Assembly: GCA_938044775.1 (NCBI GenBank)
Contig: CALIOE010000111.1
Coordinates: 1-47,013, forward strand
DNA from: an uncultured Rhizobiaceae group bacterium
GTDB taxonomy: Bacteria; Pseudomonadota; Alphaproteobacteria; Rhizobiales; Rhizobiaceae
Direction of reading: 5' to 3'
DNA length: 47,013 nucleotides
Notes under the pieces: model-generated
What the model was told of the DNA's origin: nothing
Database searches by the model: none
Seen by the model: the letters and a program-made list of their open reading frames with translations, nothing else
Shown here: piece by piece, positions 9,865-17,807 of the stretch
Numbering within the stretch: the first letter of the stretch is position 1
Layout of the letters: every line of letters begins with the position of its first letter
Translations under genes and position numbers: made by a program

Positions 9865-10572
9865 TCAGCCCTCCCGAAACCGGTAACCGACACCATACAG
9901 GGTCTCAATCATGTCAAAATCATCATCGGTCTGTTTGAACTTCTTGCGCAGTCTCTTGATGTGACTGTCAATCGTCCGATCATCAACATAGACCTGGTCG
10001 TCATAGGCGGCATCCATGAGTGAATCCCGGCTTTTGACAACGCCTGGACGCTGAGCCAGTGCGAAAAGGATCAAGAATTCGGTCACGGTCAGTGTCACCG
10101 GTTTGCCTTTCCACATACTGGTGTGCCGTTCCTGATCCATCGACAGATGCCCGCGCTCGAGAAGCGATGCTGATCCGGCATCTCCGTTGCGGGTCGCACC
10201 TTCGGCCCGAGCCGCAGTGCGGCGCAGCACAGCCTTGACGCGCTCCACAAGCAAACGCTGTGAGAACGGCTTTGTAATGAAATCATCGGCACCCATCTTG
10301 AGGCCGAACAGTTCATCAATTTCGTCGTCTTTGGAGGTCAGGAAAATCACCGGAAGGTCGGATTTTTGCCGCAGTCGCCGCAGCAATTCCATACCGTCCA
10401 TGCGCGGCATCTTGATATCGAAAATGGCGAGGTCGGGCCGTTTGGCAGACAACCCATCAAGCGCGGATGATCCATCCGTGTAGGTTTCTACTCTGTAGCC
10501 TTCAGATTCCAGTGCTATCGAGACGGATGTCAGAATATTTCGGTCGTCATCGACGAGGGCAATTGTCGCCAT
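9865..10572 (-). CDS. chvI: ChvI (BvrR-type) response regulator
   Basis: OmpR/PhoB-family transcription factor paired with ChvG. The 235-residue protein has a receiver domain with the acidic pocket DDD (8-10), phosphoacceptor Asp52 in [10 protein letters not shown], the LTSKDD switch and KPFSQ lysine, then a winged-helix domain whose recognition region is [15 protein letters not shown]. It has an ATG start with GGAG about ten bases upstream. It is first in the chvI-chvG-hprK-manX-ptsH series and diverges from pckA; in Sinorhizobium and Agrobacterium pckA is also its neighbour. OmpR-type direct repeats in the shared upstream region may be its own sites. Confidence 0.97.
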   Translation of the reverse strand: MATIALVDDDRNILTSVSIALESEGYRVETYTDGSSALDGLSAKRPDLAIFDIKMPRMDGMELLRRLRQKSDLPVIFLTSKDDEIDELFGLKMGADDFITKPFSQRLLVERVKAVLRRTAARAEGATRNGDAGSASLLERGHLSMDQERHTSMWKGKPVTLTVTEFLILFALAQRPGVVKSRDSLMDAAYDDQVYVDDRTIDSHIKRLRKKFKQTDDDFDMIETLYGVGYRFREG

Positions 10573-10768
10573 GTGGGGGAGTCTCCGATTTGTTGCGGAT
10601 AAACAGCAACTTTGAACAATAATCTATGCGTTAATTGAAAAAGTGCCAAGGAAGCTTCATTGCGACACGAATAGGGCGAAATTTGTGCGACTTTCAGTCC
10701 GCGGCTGCGGGCATACCTGAAACGGTTGAAACCAGGGCCGTTAACCCAGAGAAAACATTCTCCATAAA

Positions 10769-10802
10769 TCTAATCGATTTACCCAAAAGTCTCATCGATT
10801 TA
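10769..10802. promoter_or_regulatory. Paired ATCGATTTA direct repeats, 21-bp period (LacI-like operator)
   Basis: TCTAATCGATTTA (10769-10781) and TCTCATCGATTTA (10790-10802) differ at one base and are 21 bp apart, two helical turns, so they lie on the same face of DNA. Each core is an ATCGAT palindrome with central CG, as in LacI/GalR-family sites. pckA of Sinorhizobium is controlled by a LacI-family protein, PckR, which makes an orthologue the first candidate. This is inference; no regulator gene is in the window. Confidence 0.5.
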
Positions 10803-10806
10803 GGCG

Positions 10807-10824
10807 TTGTCACACTGTTGTCAC
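10807..10824. promoter_or_regulatory. TTGTCAC direct repeats, 11-bp period (OmpR/PhoB-type site)
   Basis: Two identical heptamers, TTGTCAC at 10807-10813 and 10818-10824, are separated by ACTG. The 7+4+7 layout is the layout of Pho boxes and of OmpR-family tandem sites, and the sequence resembles the Pho-box half CTGTCAT. The second repeat contains a possible -35 hexamer. ChvI, encoded next door, or PhoB are the natural candidates. The repeats are seen directly; the regulator is inferred. Confidence 0.5.
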
Positions 10825-10846
10825 GGACGGATCGGGCCAATAGGGT
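10818..10846 (+). promoter_or_regulatory. Possible pckA promoter
   Basis: TTGTCA at 10818-10823, a 17-base spacer, then TAGGGT at 10841-10846. The -35 is good and the -10 poor, which fits an activator-dependent promoter with the TTGTCAC repeats overlapping the -35. It would give a leader of about 75 bases before the GTG start. Confidence 0.35.
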
Positions 10847-10881
10847 CCGTCCACCCAAATGGCCCGGAGCGGGCTTCTTTA

Positions 10882-10897
10882 CGCCTCGATCGAGGCG
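10882..10897. promoter_or_regulatory. Perfect 16-bp palindrome / hairpin in the pckA leader
   Basis: CGCCTC-GATC-GAGGCG can form a six-pair stem with a four-base loop in RNA, 26 bases before the pckA start. GAGGCGGC at the end of the stem is repeated at 10910-10917, next to the ribosome binding site, so the left arm could pair with either copy. It may be a DNA operator or a leader structure that affects translation. Confidence 0.35.
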
Positions 10898-10923
10898 GCC
10901 CTGAAACAAGAGGCGGCAACATC

Positions 10924-12525
10924 GTGAAACAATCAGGTATTCGCAACGCGGCCATCGGACCAGAATCCGTCGGGCTGCGCAACGTGGCGTCAATTCGCTG
11001 GAACGACGGTGAAGAGGCCTTGTACAATCTGGCTCTGGAGCGTGGTGAGGGCGAAGTTGCGGCCGGAGGGCCCCTGGCCGTCACGACTGGCAAACACACG
11101 GGTCGCTCTGCTACTGACAAGTACATCGTTCGGGATTCCGAGACGGAAGGCACAGTCTGGTGGGACAACAACCAGGCAATGCCGGAAGAGTGTTTCGATG
11201 TGCTGCTGCAGGACTTTCTGAGCCACGCAGAGGGCAAGGATCTCGTTGCGCAGGATCTTTACGGCGGTGCTGATCCCGCCTATCGAATCGGTGCGCGAAT
11301 CTACGCTGAATTCGCCTGGCATGGTCTGTTTATCCGCCACATGCTGCGCCGCCCCGAAACGTCCGAGCTTGGCGACTTCGTGCCGGACATGACGATCATT
11401 AACCTTCCCAGTTTTCGCGCTGATCCGCAGCGCCACGGGTGCAATTCTGAAACCGTCATTGCGGTCAATCTGAAGCGTGGCATCGTTTTGATTGGCGGAA
11501 CCGAATATGCCGGTGAAACCAAGAAATCCGTATTCGGCGCCCTGAACTATCTGCTGCCGACCAAAGGCGTTATGCCCATGCATTGCTCAGCCAATGTCGG
11601 TGATGGAGACGATGCGGCATTGTTTTTCGGTCTTTCCGGTACCGGAAAGACAACACTTTCATCCGATGCATCCCGAACCCTGATTGGAGATGATGAGCAC
11701 GGTTGGTCGGACAACGGGATTTTCAATTTTGAAGGCGGTTGCTACGCCAAGACCATTCGCTTGTCGCAAGAGGCTGAACCGGAGATTTATGCGACGACCC
11801 GCATGTGGGGTTCGGTAATGGAAAACGTGGTGCTTGATCCGGTGACCAAAGAGCCGGACTTCGACGACAGTACGCTTACAGAGAACTCTCGAGTGGCCTA
11901 CCCGCTGCATTACATACCCAATGCTTCGGAAACTGGCCTGGCGCCTCGGCCTAAAACAATCATCATGTTGACGGCTGATGCCTTTGGCGTCCTGCCACCA
12001 ATTTCGCGCATGACTCCAGCGCAGGCCATGTATCATTTTCTCTCTGGCTACACTGCCAAAGTAGCGGGGACAGAGAAGGGCGTCTCCGGCGTTCAGGCTA
12101 CTTTTTCAACGTGCTTTGGCGCTCCATTTATGCCGCGCCATCCCAGCGAATACGGCAATTTGTTGCGCGACAAGATTGCCGAACACAATGCAACCTGCTG
12201 GCTGGTGAATACCGGCTGGACCGGCGGGCGATACGGCGAAGGTTCACGGATGCCGATCAAGGCGACGAGGGCTTTGCTGAAAGGTGCATTGGACGGCACG
12301 CTGAACGATGCGGAAATGCGGATCGACGAGAATTTCGGGTTTGAGGTTCCGGTTGCAGTCCCTGGAGTTGACGATCTGTTGTTGCGTCCTCGCGACACAT
12401 GGGCCGATGCCGAAGACTACGACTCGCAGGCTCAAAAACTGGTGCAGATGTTCATCGAAAACTTTGCCAAGTTCGAGGTTCACGTCGATGATAACGTGCG
12501 GGGCGCGGCACCGAAGGCGGCCTGA
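10924..12525 (+). CDS. pckA: Phosphoenolpyruvate carboxykinase (ATP)
   Basis: PckA converts oxaloacetate to phosphoenolpyruvate with ATP, the entry step of gluconeogenesis from TCA intermediates. The GTG at 10924 is chosen because [20 protein letters not shown] matches the usual rhizobial start; the frame is open further upstream through the regulatory repeats, which are not protein-like. The product has 533 residues, close to family length. The kinase-1a P-loop [11 protein letters not shown] begins at residue 236, and [19 protein letters not shown], the substrate- and metal-binding lysine region, is present. [18 protein letters not shown] is intact. A GC-rich hairpin covers its stop codon. 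Confidence 0.96.
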   Translation: MKQSGIRNAAIGPESVGLRNVASIRWNDGEEALYNLALERGEGEVAAGGPLAVTTGKHTGRSATDKYIVRDSETEGTVWWDNNQAMPEECFDVLLQDFLSHAEGKDLVAQDLYGGADPAYRIGARIYAEFAWHGLFIRHMLRRPETSELGDFVPDMTIINLPSFRADPQRHGCNSETVIAVNLKRGIVLIGGTEYAGETKKSVFGALNYLLPTKGVMPMHCSANVGDGDDAALFFGLSGTGKTTLSSDASRTLIGDDEHGWSDNGIFNFEGGCYAKTIRLSQEAEPEIYATTRMWGSVMENVVLDPVTKEPDFDDSTLTENSRVAYPLHYIPNASETGLAPRPKTIIMLTADAFGVLPPISRMTPAQAMYHFLSGYTAKVAGTEKGVSGVQATFSTCFGAPFMPRHPSEYGNLLRDKIAEHNATCWLVNTGWTGGRYGEGSRMPIKATRALLKGALDGTLNDAEMRIDENFGFEVPVAVPGVDDLLLRPRDTWADAEDYDSQAQKLVQMFIENFAKFEVHVDDNVRGAAPKAA

Positions 12526-12538
12526 TTTTCGGCCGCCT
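12515..12538. terminator. Hairpin between convergent pckA and PBP genes
   Basis: AGGCGGCC, an eight-base loop, and GGCCGCCT form an eight-pair GC-rich stem; the loop contains the pckA stop codon. No run of T follows on either strand, so it is at best a weak, possibly two-way terminator in the 16-base gap. Confidence 0.45.
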
Positions 12539-12541
12539 CGT

Positions 12542-14662
12542 CTAGCTGCCTCGTCCCAGTATCACATCGATAATCGACCGGGTTTCCCGCTTCTTCATTG
12601 ACTGCTTCACACGTGCCTTGAGGTTCTGAAGCTCTGCCAGCCGTTGTGGGTCCGTCAAATCCGGCCTGGCTTTCGGCGTGGCAATGTTAGTCGGCAGCGC
12701 CGCAAGATATTCTGCCGCACCGGGCAGAGGCAGCTTTTGCTTGTCGCCATGTGCCACTTCCATGAAGTCGCGCCACACGCGCGCCGGCAGAGATCCACCC
12801 GTCAGTTTGTGCGTCGGAGAATTGTCATCATTGCCGAACCAGACGCCGGTAACCAAATGGGCCGTGTGGCCGACAAACCAGGCGTCTCGGAAGTTCTGGG
12901 ACGTACCGGTCTTACCGCCGGCCGGATGGCTGATCCGTGCAGCCTTCCCCGTGCCATTAGCCATGACATTGGCGAGCATCGCGTTCATGTCGCCCAGTGC
13001 CCGCGCAGAAACAACGGATTTTTGTTTCAGGGATTTGTGCCGGTAGAGGACCTCGCCATTGTCACGGATGATCCTTTTGATGATGAAGGGTTTCGCGGTG
13101 CGGCCGCCGTTGGCAAGAGGGGCATATGCAGCGGTCAGCTCCATCAGACTCACTTCTGACGTTCCCAGCGCCAGAGAAGCATTGGCTGTAAGTCTTGAGC
13201 CAATACCCATCCGGCCGGCGAGCTTTGAGACATTCTTTGGCCCGGTTTCCATAACCAGCTGGGCAGCAATCGTGTTGAGAGACTTCGAAAATGCGTGATC
13301 GAGTGTCACAGCGCCGCGATACCGCTTGTCGTAATTCTGCGGTTCCCATTTGCCGTAGGCAACGCGGACATCGTTTCGAATTGTTTGTGACGTCAGCCCG
13401 TTTTCAAGAGCCCCAAGCCAGACAAAGGTTTTGAACGCTGACCCGGGCTGCCGCTTAGCTTCAGTCGCCCGGTTGAACTGGCTGTGGCTGTAATCCCGGC
13501 CGCCGATTAATGATCGTATGGCGCCGTTGGGCGTTAGAGAGACGAGCGCTGCCTGCGAAACCCGCTTCTTCTTTCCGTGTTTTGCCAGCGCTTCTGTCAG
13601 ATAGGACTGTGCTGCAGCCTGGAGGAACGGCGATATGGTGGTTTCGATGACAACGTCCCTGTCGATCGTACCAAGTATCGACTTTGCTTCCTTCATGACC
13701 ATGTCGGCCACAAAGTGTTCCGGGCCGGAGCGGAAATGACGGGCGTTTTCCCCCGGATTTGCTGATGTCGGCGTCACAGTCCCGGGCTTCACATAGCCTT
13801 CTCGCTGCATGGCTTTGAGAACCAGATTGGCACGCTTTTGAGCCAGTTTGGGACTGCGGGCCGGCGAGTACCGTGAAGGGGCCTTCAGCAGTCCGGCCAG
13901 CAGTGCCGCCTCACTGAGCTCAACATGGCGCGCTGATTTGCCGAAATAGCGTCTGCTGGCTGCGTCTACGCCGGTCGCTCCCGAGCCGAAGTAAACGCGG
14001 TTGAGGTAGAGTTCCAGGATGTCCGCCTTCGAATACCTGGTTTCAAGCCAGACAGCCAAAATGAGTTCCTGAACCTTGCGACCAAACGTGCGCTCGGGCT
14101 TCAGAAACAGATTCTTGGCCAATTGCTGTGTGATCGTGGACCCTCCCTCCCGCAATCGGCCCTGCATCGCATTGCGAACCATGGCGCGGGTGAAGCCGAT
14201 CGGGTCAAATCCAAAATGCTTGTGAAACCGGTGATCTTCGATCGAGACCACGGCCTGGGCTATGTAGGGCGACATTTCCTCGAGACGCAGAGCTTTACCC
14301 CCGGTAAGCCCGCGGTCGGCCATCACACTTTGATCTGAAGCCAGAATGCGGACGTTGGGTGGCCGTTCAGGAATCTGCCAGGTCTCAGCGCTGGGCAGTT
14401 GAGTCGCGTAAAAGCCGACGATCGCTGAAACAACCAGGCCGCCCCACAAACCGGCGACCAGCCCCCAATAAGCCAGTCTCGGGGTGCGCCTCAAAAGCCC
14501 TCCAACAAACCGCCAAAGCAGTGGTTTATTGCGGCGCTGTGCGCCGCCGCGCTTCTGGTTTGAACCAACACGGTCTGAAGGCTTGGCCCGTACTGTACGT
14601 TTGCTTTCAAAGCGCGGCTCAACGCGCTTGCGGCGCGGGCTTTTGTTGCTGCTTTTGGCCAT
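12542..14662 (-). CDS. Class A (bifunctional) penicillin-binding protein, PBP1A family
   Basis: Peptidoglycan glycosyltransferase and DD-transpeptidase, anchored in the inner membrane and acting in the periplasm. 706 residues: a very basic cytoplasmic tail of about 60 residues, a TM segment at about 64-88, a GT51 domain with catalytic Glu142 in SIEDHRFHKHFG and EGGSTITQQLAKN (172-184), then a transpeptidase domain with Ser408-x-x-Lys411 in PGSAFK, SLN at 461-463 and KTGTS from 584. All catalytic motifs are intact. The start is the ATG at 14662. It is a single gene convergent with pckA; the highly basic Arg/Lys N-terminus is common in rhizobial paralogues. Confidence 0.93.
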   Translation of the reverse strand: MAKSSNKSPRRKRVEPRFESKRTVRAKPSDRVGSNQKRGGAQRRNKPLLWRFVGGLLRRTPRLAYWGLVAGLWGGLVVSAIVGFYATQLPSAETWQIPERPPNVRILASDQSVMADRGLTGGKALRLEEMSPYIAQAVVSIEDHRFHKHFGFDPIGFTRAMVRNAMQGRLREGGSTITQQLAKNLFLKPERTFGRKVQELILAVWLETRYSKADILELYLNRVYFGSGATGVDAASRRYFGKSARHVELSEAALLAGLLKAPSRYSPARSPKLAQKRANLVLKAMQREGYVKPGTVTPTSANPGENARHFRSGPEHFVADMVMKEAKSILGTIDRDVVIETTISPFLQAAAQSYLTEALAKHGKKKRVSQAALVSLTPNGAIRSLIGGRDYSHSQFNRATEAKRQPGSAFKTFVWLGALENGLTSQTIRNDVRVAYGKWEPQNYDKRYRGAVTLDHAFSKSLNTIAAQLVMETGPKNVSKLAGRMGIGSRLTANASLALGTSEVSLMELTAAYAPLANGGRTAKPFIIKRIIRDNGEVLYRHKSLKQKSVVSARALGDMNAMLANVMANGTGKAARISHPAGGKTGTSQNFRDAWFVGHTAHLVTGVWFGNDDNSPTHKLTGGSLPARVWRDFMEVAHGDKQKLPLPGAAEYLAALPTNIATPKARPDLTDPQRLAELQNLKARVKQSMKKRETRSIIDVILGRGS

Positions 14663-14800
14663 GACGTCCCGCTATGCGTGCACAGGTCCGGCCCGGACAT
14701 AAGCCGACTCGGATAGTATTGCTAATCAGGCATGAGGATTATCAATTGCCTTTTAAGTACTGGTAAAGATCGGCGTTAACCACGTTGCAGGTGGGCTTCA

Positions 14801-14840
14801 CGAATTTCTGAACACGCCTGCATGCGCCTTAACGAATTTC
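14801..14840. repeat. CGAATTTC direct repeat upstream of the acyltransferase
   Basis: CGAATTTC occurs at 14801-14808 and 14833-14840, 32 bp apart (three helical turns), in the 251-base region between the divergent PBP and acyltransferase genes. It may be a paired operator, but two eight-base copies can arise by chance. Confidence 0.25.
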
Positions 14841-14913
14841 CCAGCCTTTTGTGGTCTCATTTCCGCAGAAACGGCATTGCGCCCCGCAAATTTGCCGCTT
14901 TGAGGGTTAGGCG

Positions 14914-16053
14914 ATGGCAGACACGGGCACTTTTCTCAACACACGGGTCGGCCAGAAGGCTGAGACCGGCTCGTCGCGCGTTGACTGGGTCGATGCAGCC
15001 AAAGGCATTTGCATCATCTTTGTGGTTATGATGCATACCACCCTGGGCCTGGGAAAAGCTGCGGACGAAACGGGCTACATGCACGCTGTTGTCGCCTTTG
15101 CTGCGCCGTTCCGCATGCCAGACTTCTTTTTGATATCGGGGCTGTTTCTCGCCGCGACCATCAACCGCCCCTGGCGCCTCTATCTCGACCGCAAAGTGGT
15201 TCACTTCTTCTATTTTTATGTGCTGTGGGTGCTGATCCAGTTCGCCTTTAAGGCGCCGTTCATGCTGAAAGACGGCGCAACAGTGCTTGAAGTGGCGCGA
15301 GCCCTGGCTTTCACTGCGATACAGCCGTTTGGAACACTTTGGTTCATCTACATGCTGCCGGTGTTTTTCGTCGTCACCAAACTGTTGAAAGACCGACCCT
15401 ACTGGTTGCTTGGAGCAGCCGCCATTCTGGAAATTATGCCGGTCAATACCGGTGAGACGCTGAACCTGCTGGCGGGGACGCTTGGCGTAACGCCGGTGGA
15501 ACATGGCTGGGTACTGGTCGACGAATTCTGCGCACGGTTCATCTACTTCGTCGCCGGTTATCTGTTCGCAAGCCACATATTCGCCTTCGCCACCTGGGCG
15601 CGCAATCATGTGAGCGCCTCAGCCGTCGGGTTTGTCGCCTGGTTTATTGTCAACGGTCTGGCGGTCTATTGGGGTATCGCCACCTGGCCCGTCCTGTCAC
15701 TGGCTTTGGGAGCGGCGGGTGCCATCGCGATTATTATCACATCCTCGCTGATCAGTCGGATCACACTGTTTCGGTTCCTGACCCATTTGGGAGCCAATTC
15801 AATTGTGGTTTACCTGGCTTTCTTTTTGCCGATGATCATCATGCGGCTTGGTCTGCTGAAATTCGCTCCGTGGATGGATGTGGGGACAATGTCGCTCATC
15901 AGCACGATTGTCGGTGTTGCCGGCCCGATGATTTTCTACGCCATCGTGCGTCACACAGGCATTGGCATGTTTCTGTTCCATCGTCCGCAATGGGCAATAA
16001 TCGCCCCGAAGAAACCCGGATCCACCAAGGCGGCCCTTCAGGCGGCCGAATAA
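14914..16053 (+). CDS. Acyltransferase 3 family integral membrane protein
   Basis: A polytopic inner-membrane protein of 379 residues with about ten hydrophobic segments. The N-terminal motif RVDWVDAAKGICIIFVVMMH holds the Asp27 and His41 pattern of acyltransferase 3 (OafA/OpgC-like) proteins, which move acetyl, succinyl or other acyl groups onto glycans or lipids. The second motif, ISGLF (with FRMPDFF before it), is also typical of the family. The acyl donor and acceptor cannot be read from sequence. The ATG at 14914 has a GAGG Shine-Dalgarno. It converges with the M20 peptidase gene with 31 bases between stops. No glycan biosynthesis genes lie nearby. Confidence 0.85.
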   Translation: MADTGTFLNTRVGQKAETGSSRVDWVDAAKGICIIFVVMMHTTLGLGKAADETGYMHAVVAFAAPFRMPDFFLISGLFLAATINRPWRLYLDRKVVHFFYFYVLWVLIQFAFKAPFMLKDGATVLEVARALAFTAIQPFGTLWFIYMLPVFFVVTKLLKDRPYWLLGAAAILEIMPVNTGETLNLLAGTLGVTPVEHGWVLVDEFCARFIYFVAGYLFASHIFAFATWARNHVSASAVGFVAWFIVNGLAVYWGIATWPVLSLALGAAGAIAIIITSSLISRITLFRFLTHLGANSIVVYLAFFLPMIIMRLGLLKFAPWMDVGTMSLISTIVGVAGPMIFYAIVRHTGIGMFLFHRPQWAIIAPKKPGSTKAALQAAE

Positions 16054-16084
16054 TCAGGCACTTTCGACGCCGCGTTGGCGAAGT

Positions 16085-17467
16085 CTAGTCTGCCAGGGCC
16101 GACAAGACCCGGGCCCAGGAACGGGCGCCTTTGTGAAAGCTCTTCAGTTCGTATTTCTCGTTGGGCGAATGAATGGCGTCGTCCGCCAGCGCATATCCGA
16201 TCATCAGCGATGCCATGCCCAGCTCGCGCTGGAAATCGCCGACGATGGGTATTGATCCACCTCCGGCGATGATTGCTGCATCCTTGCCCCATTCCTCGGT
16301 CAGCGCCGCTGCCGCCTTTTTCAACTCCGGCATGTTGTAATCCAGCTGAGTTGCGGGACCACGGCCATGTCCTATGTAACTCACCGAACAATCCTCAGGC
16401 AGCATGGCCTCCACGTGTTTGTGAAAGGCTTCAATGACTTTGTGGGGGTCCTGCTTCCCCACCAGCCGGAAGGACACTTTCGCCGAGGCCTGTGCCGGAA
16501 TTACGGTTTTAAAGCCGTCTCCGGTGTAGCCCCCGGTAATGCCGTTCACCTCCGCTGTTGGCCGCGCCCATGTCTGCTCAAGGACCGATCTGTTGGCTTC
16601 TCCCGAAGGCATGGAAAGACCGATCGCACCAAGAAAGTCCTGTGCAGAAAACCCGAGGCCGGCCCATTGCTTCTTGATATCGTCTGGGACTTCCTCAACC
16701 CCGTCATAGAACCCTTCCAGGGTCACACGACCTGATTCATCGTGCAGGGCCGACATGATGCGCGAAATTATGTGGATCGGGTTCTGTGCGGCTCCGCCGT
16801 AATAGCCAGAATGCAGATCCCGGTTAGCGGCATGAATAATGACTTCCTCGCTCGCCATTCCCCGCAGGGCTGTTGTAATTGCCGGCGTATCGGCATCCCA
16901 CATGCTTGTGTCGCAAACCAGCGCAATGTCGGCCTTCAGTTCGTCGGCGTTTTCTTTCAAAAACCTGTCGAGGCTGGGCGAACCGGATTCTTCCTCGCCT
17001 TCAAACAAAATGGAAACTCTGCAGGGCAGACCGCCGCTGGTCTGTTTCCAGGCCCGGCACGCTTCCACGAAAGTCATGAGCTGGCCTTTGTCGTCCGATG
17101 AACCGCGACAATAGACTCGTTTTGCACCGTTCACCTCTTTGATGGTGGGTTCAAAGGGCGGCGTGTCCCAAAGCTCAATTGGATCCACCGGCTGGACATC
17201 ATAATGGCCGTAAAAAAGCACATGCGGCGCGCCTTCAGGCCCGTCATGATGGGCAACAACCATGGGGTGACCGGGGGTGAGTCGAAGGCTGGCGTCAAAT
17301 CCGATCTCGTTCAAGGCATCGACCAGATATTGTCCGGCCGCACTGCACTGATCCTTGTAGGCAGGGTCAGTTGAAATGCTTTCGATCCTGAGAAGCTCGA
17401 ACAATCGTTCCAGCGAGCCATCAAGATTGGCGTCTACGGCTTCAAGGGCCTGGTCTAGTTTACTCAT
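16085..17467 (-). CDS. M20 family metallopeptidase (dipeptidase-like)
   Basis: A zinc-dependent peptidase of the M20 (ArgE/DapE/carnosinase-like) family, 460 residues from the ATG at 17467; an in-frame TTG nine codons upstream is less likely. Metal ligands and base are visible: His88 and Asp90 in FYGHYDVQPVD, Asp125 in GSSDDKG, Glu159 and Glu160 in EGEEESGS, and a final His in DDAIHSPNEKY. Between the halves of the catalytic domain is the usual dimerisation domain. The closest type by motif (GHYDVQPV, GSSDDKG) is the cytosolic nonspecific dipeptidase group rather than DapE or ArgE. A strong minus-strand terminator lies 51 bases upstream of its start. Confidence 0.9.
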   Translation of the reverse strand: MSKLDQALEAVDANLDGSLERLFELLRIESISTDPAYKDQCSAAGQYLVDALNEIGFDASLRLTPGHPMVVAHHDGPEGAPHVLFYGHYDVQPVDPIELWDTPPFEPTIKEVNGAKRVYCRGSSDDKGQLMTFVEACRAWKQTSGGLPCRVSILFEGEEESGSPSLDRFLKENADELKADIALVCDTSMWDADTPAITTALRGMASEEVIIHAANRDLHSGYYGGAAQNPIHIISRIMSALHDESGRVTLEGFYDGVEEVPDDIKKQWAGLGFSAQDFLGAIGLSMPSGEANRSVLEQTWARPTAEVNGITGGYTGDGFKTVIPAQASAKVSFRLVGKQDPHKVIEAFHKHVEAMLPEDCSVSYIGHGRGPATQLDYNMPELKKAAAALTEEWGKDAAIIAGGGSIPIVGDFQRELGMASLMIGYALADDAIHSPNEKYELKSFHKGARSWARVLSALAD

Positions 17468-17517
17468 CAGGAAATGCCTTTTTGTTTTTGCCAAACTCTA
17501 GCGCGGTCACCGGCCAT

Positions 17518-17557
17518 AAAAAAGGGCTTCAGCGGTCAGTAAAGACCCCTGAAGCCC
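17518..17557 (-). terminator. Strong Rho-independent terminator reading on the minus strand
   Basis: On the minus strand GGGCTTCAG, an inner GGTC/GACC stem with loop TTTACT, and CTGAAGCCC form a long hairpin followed directly by TTTTTT (A-run at 17518-17523). It is the clearest intrinsic terminator in the window. No coding gene on this strand ends here, and the M20 peptidase starts 51 bases further on, so it must serve a non-coding transcript or attenuate the peptidase leader. Confidence 0.8.
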
Positions 17558-17760
17558 TGACGCGTTTCAACCAACCTCAGGAGAGGGGAATTGGAGCTGG
17601 TCGCAGTGCCGGTCGCCGAAACGGGGGAACATTTCAGCAGATGGCGAGCCGATGCGTCGTCGGCGTTCCATAGAAATGGAAACGAATTGCGTCTTATTCA
17701 AGACTCTAATTGTCATGAATTTGTGAGGGTGACGACTCCCTGCGCTTGCAAACCACGCAA
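17518..17760 (-). ncRNA. Candidate small RNA or leader RNA upstream of the M20 peptidase
   Basis: The 340 bases between the M20 peptidase and polA hold no credible coding sequence on either strand. On the minus strand there are two local hairpins (a UUCCAU/AUGGAA stem at about 17665-17685 and GCCGA/UCGGC at about 17646-17663), a pyrimidine-rich single-stranded stretch near 17585-17630, and then the terminator. This is the build of a trans-acting sRNA of about 150-200 bases. The 5' end given is a guess. From memory, a rhizobial sRNA of the alpha-r7 family (Smr7C) lies beside polA in Sinorhizobium; I cannot confirm homology. A peptidase leader with attenuation is the main alternative. Confidence 0.4.
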
Positions 17761-17807
17761 TGCTTGGCCATCGTCACAGCGAGTCCCGTAATTTATGAGT
17801 GTCCGCC

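Larger units (their letters stand above)
10573..10923. other. 351-bp chvI-pckA intergenic control region
   Basis: This gene-free stretch separates the two divergent starts. The chvI half (10573-10760) is AT-rich and holds no repeat or promoter I would stake a claim on. The pckA half holds, in order, a pair of ATCGATTTA repeats, a pair of TTGTCAC repeats, a possible sigma-70 promoter, and a palindromic hairpin in the leader, each listed separately. The density of ordered repeats is unusual for this window and indicates that pckA is heavily regulated. Confidence 0.6.

Noticed and set aside
16033-16045. GGCGGCC direct repeat near the acyltransferase stop as a terminator
   Set aside because: The two copies are direct, not inverted, and cannot form a stem with each other.
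17560-17760. 6S RNA in the region upstream of the M20 peptidase
   Set aside because: A few short matches (for example GGTTGGT) recall 6S RNA, but the closing stem and large central bubble could not be built, so only a generic small RNA is proposed.
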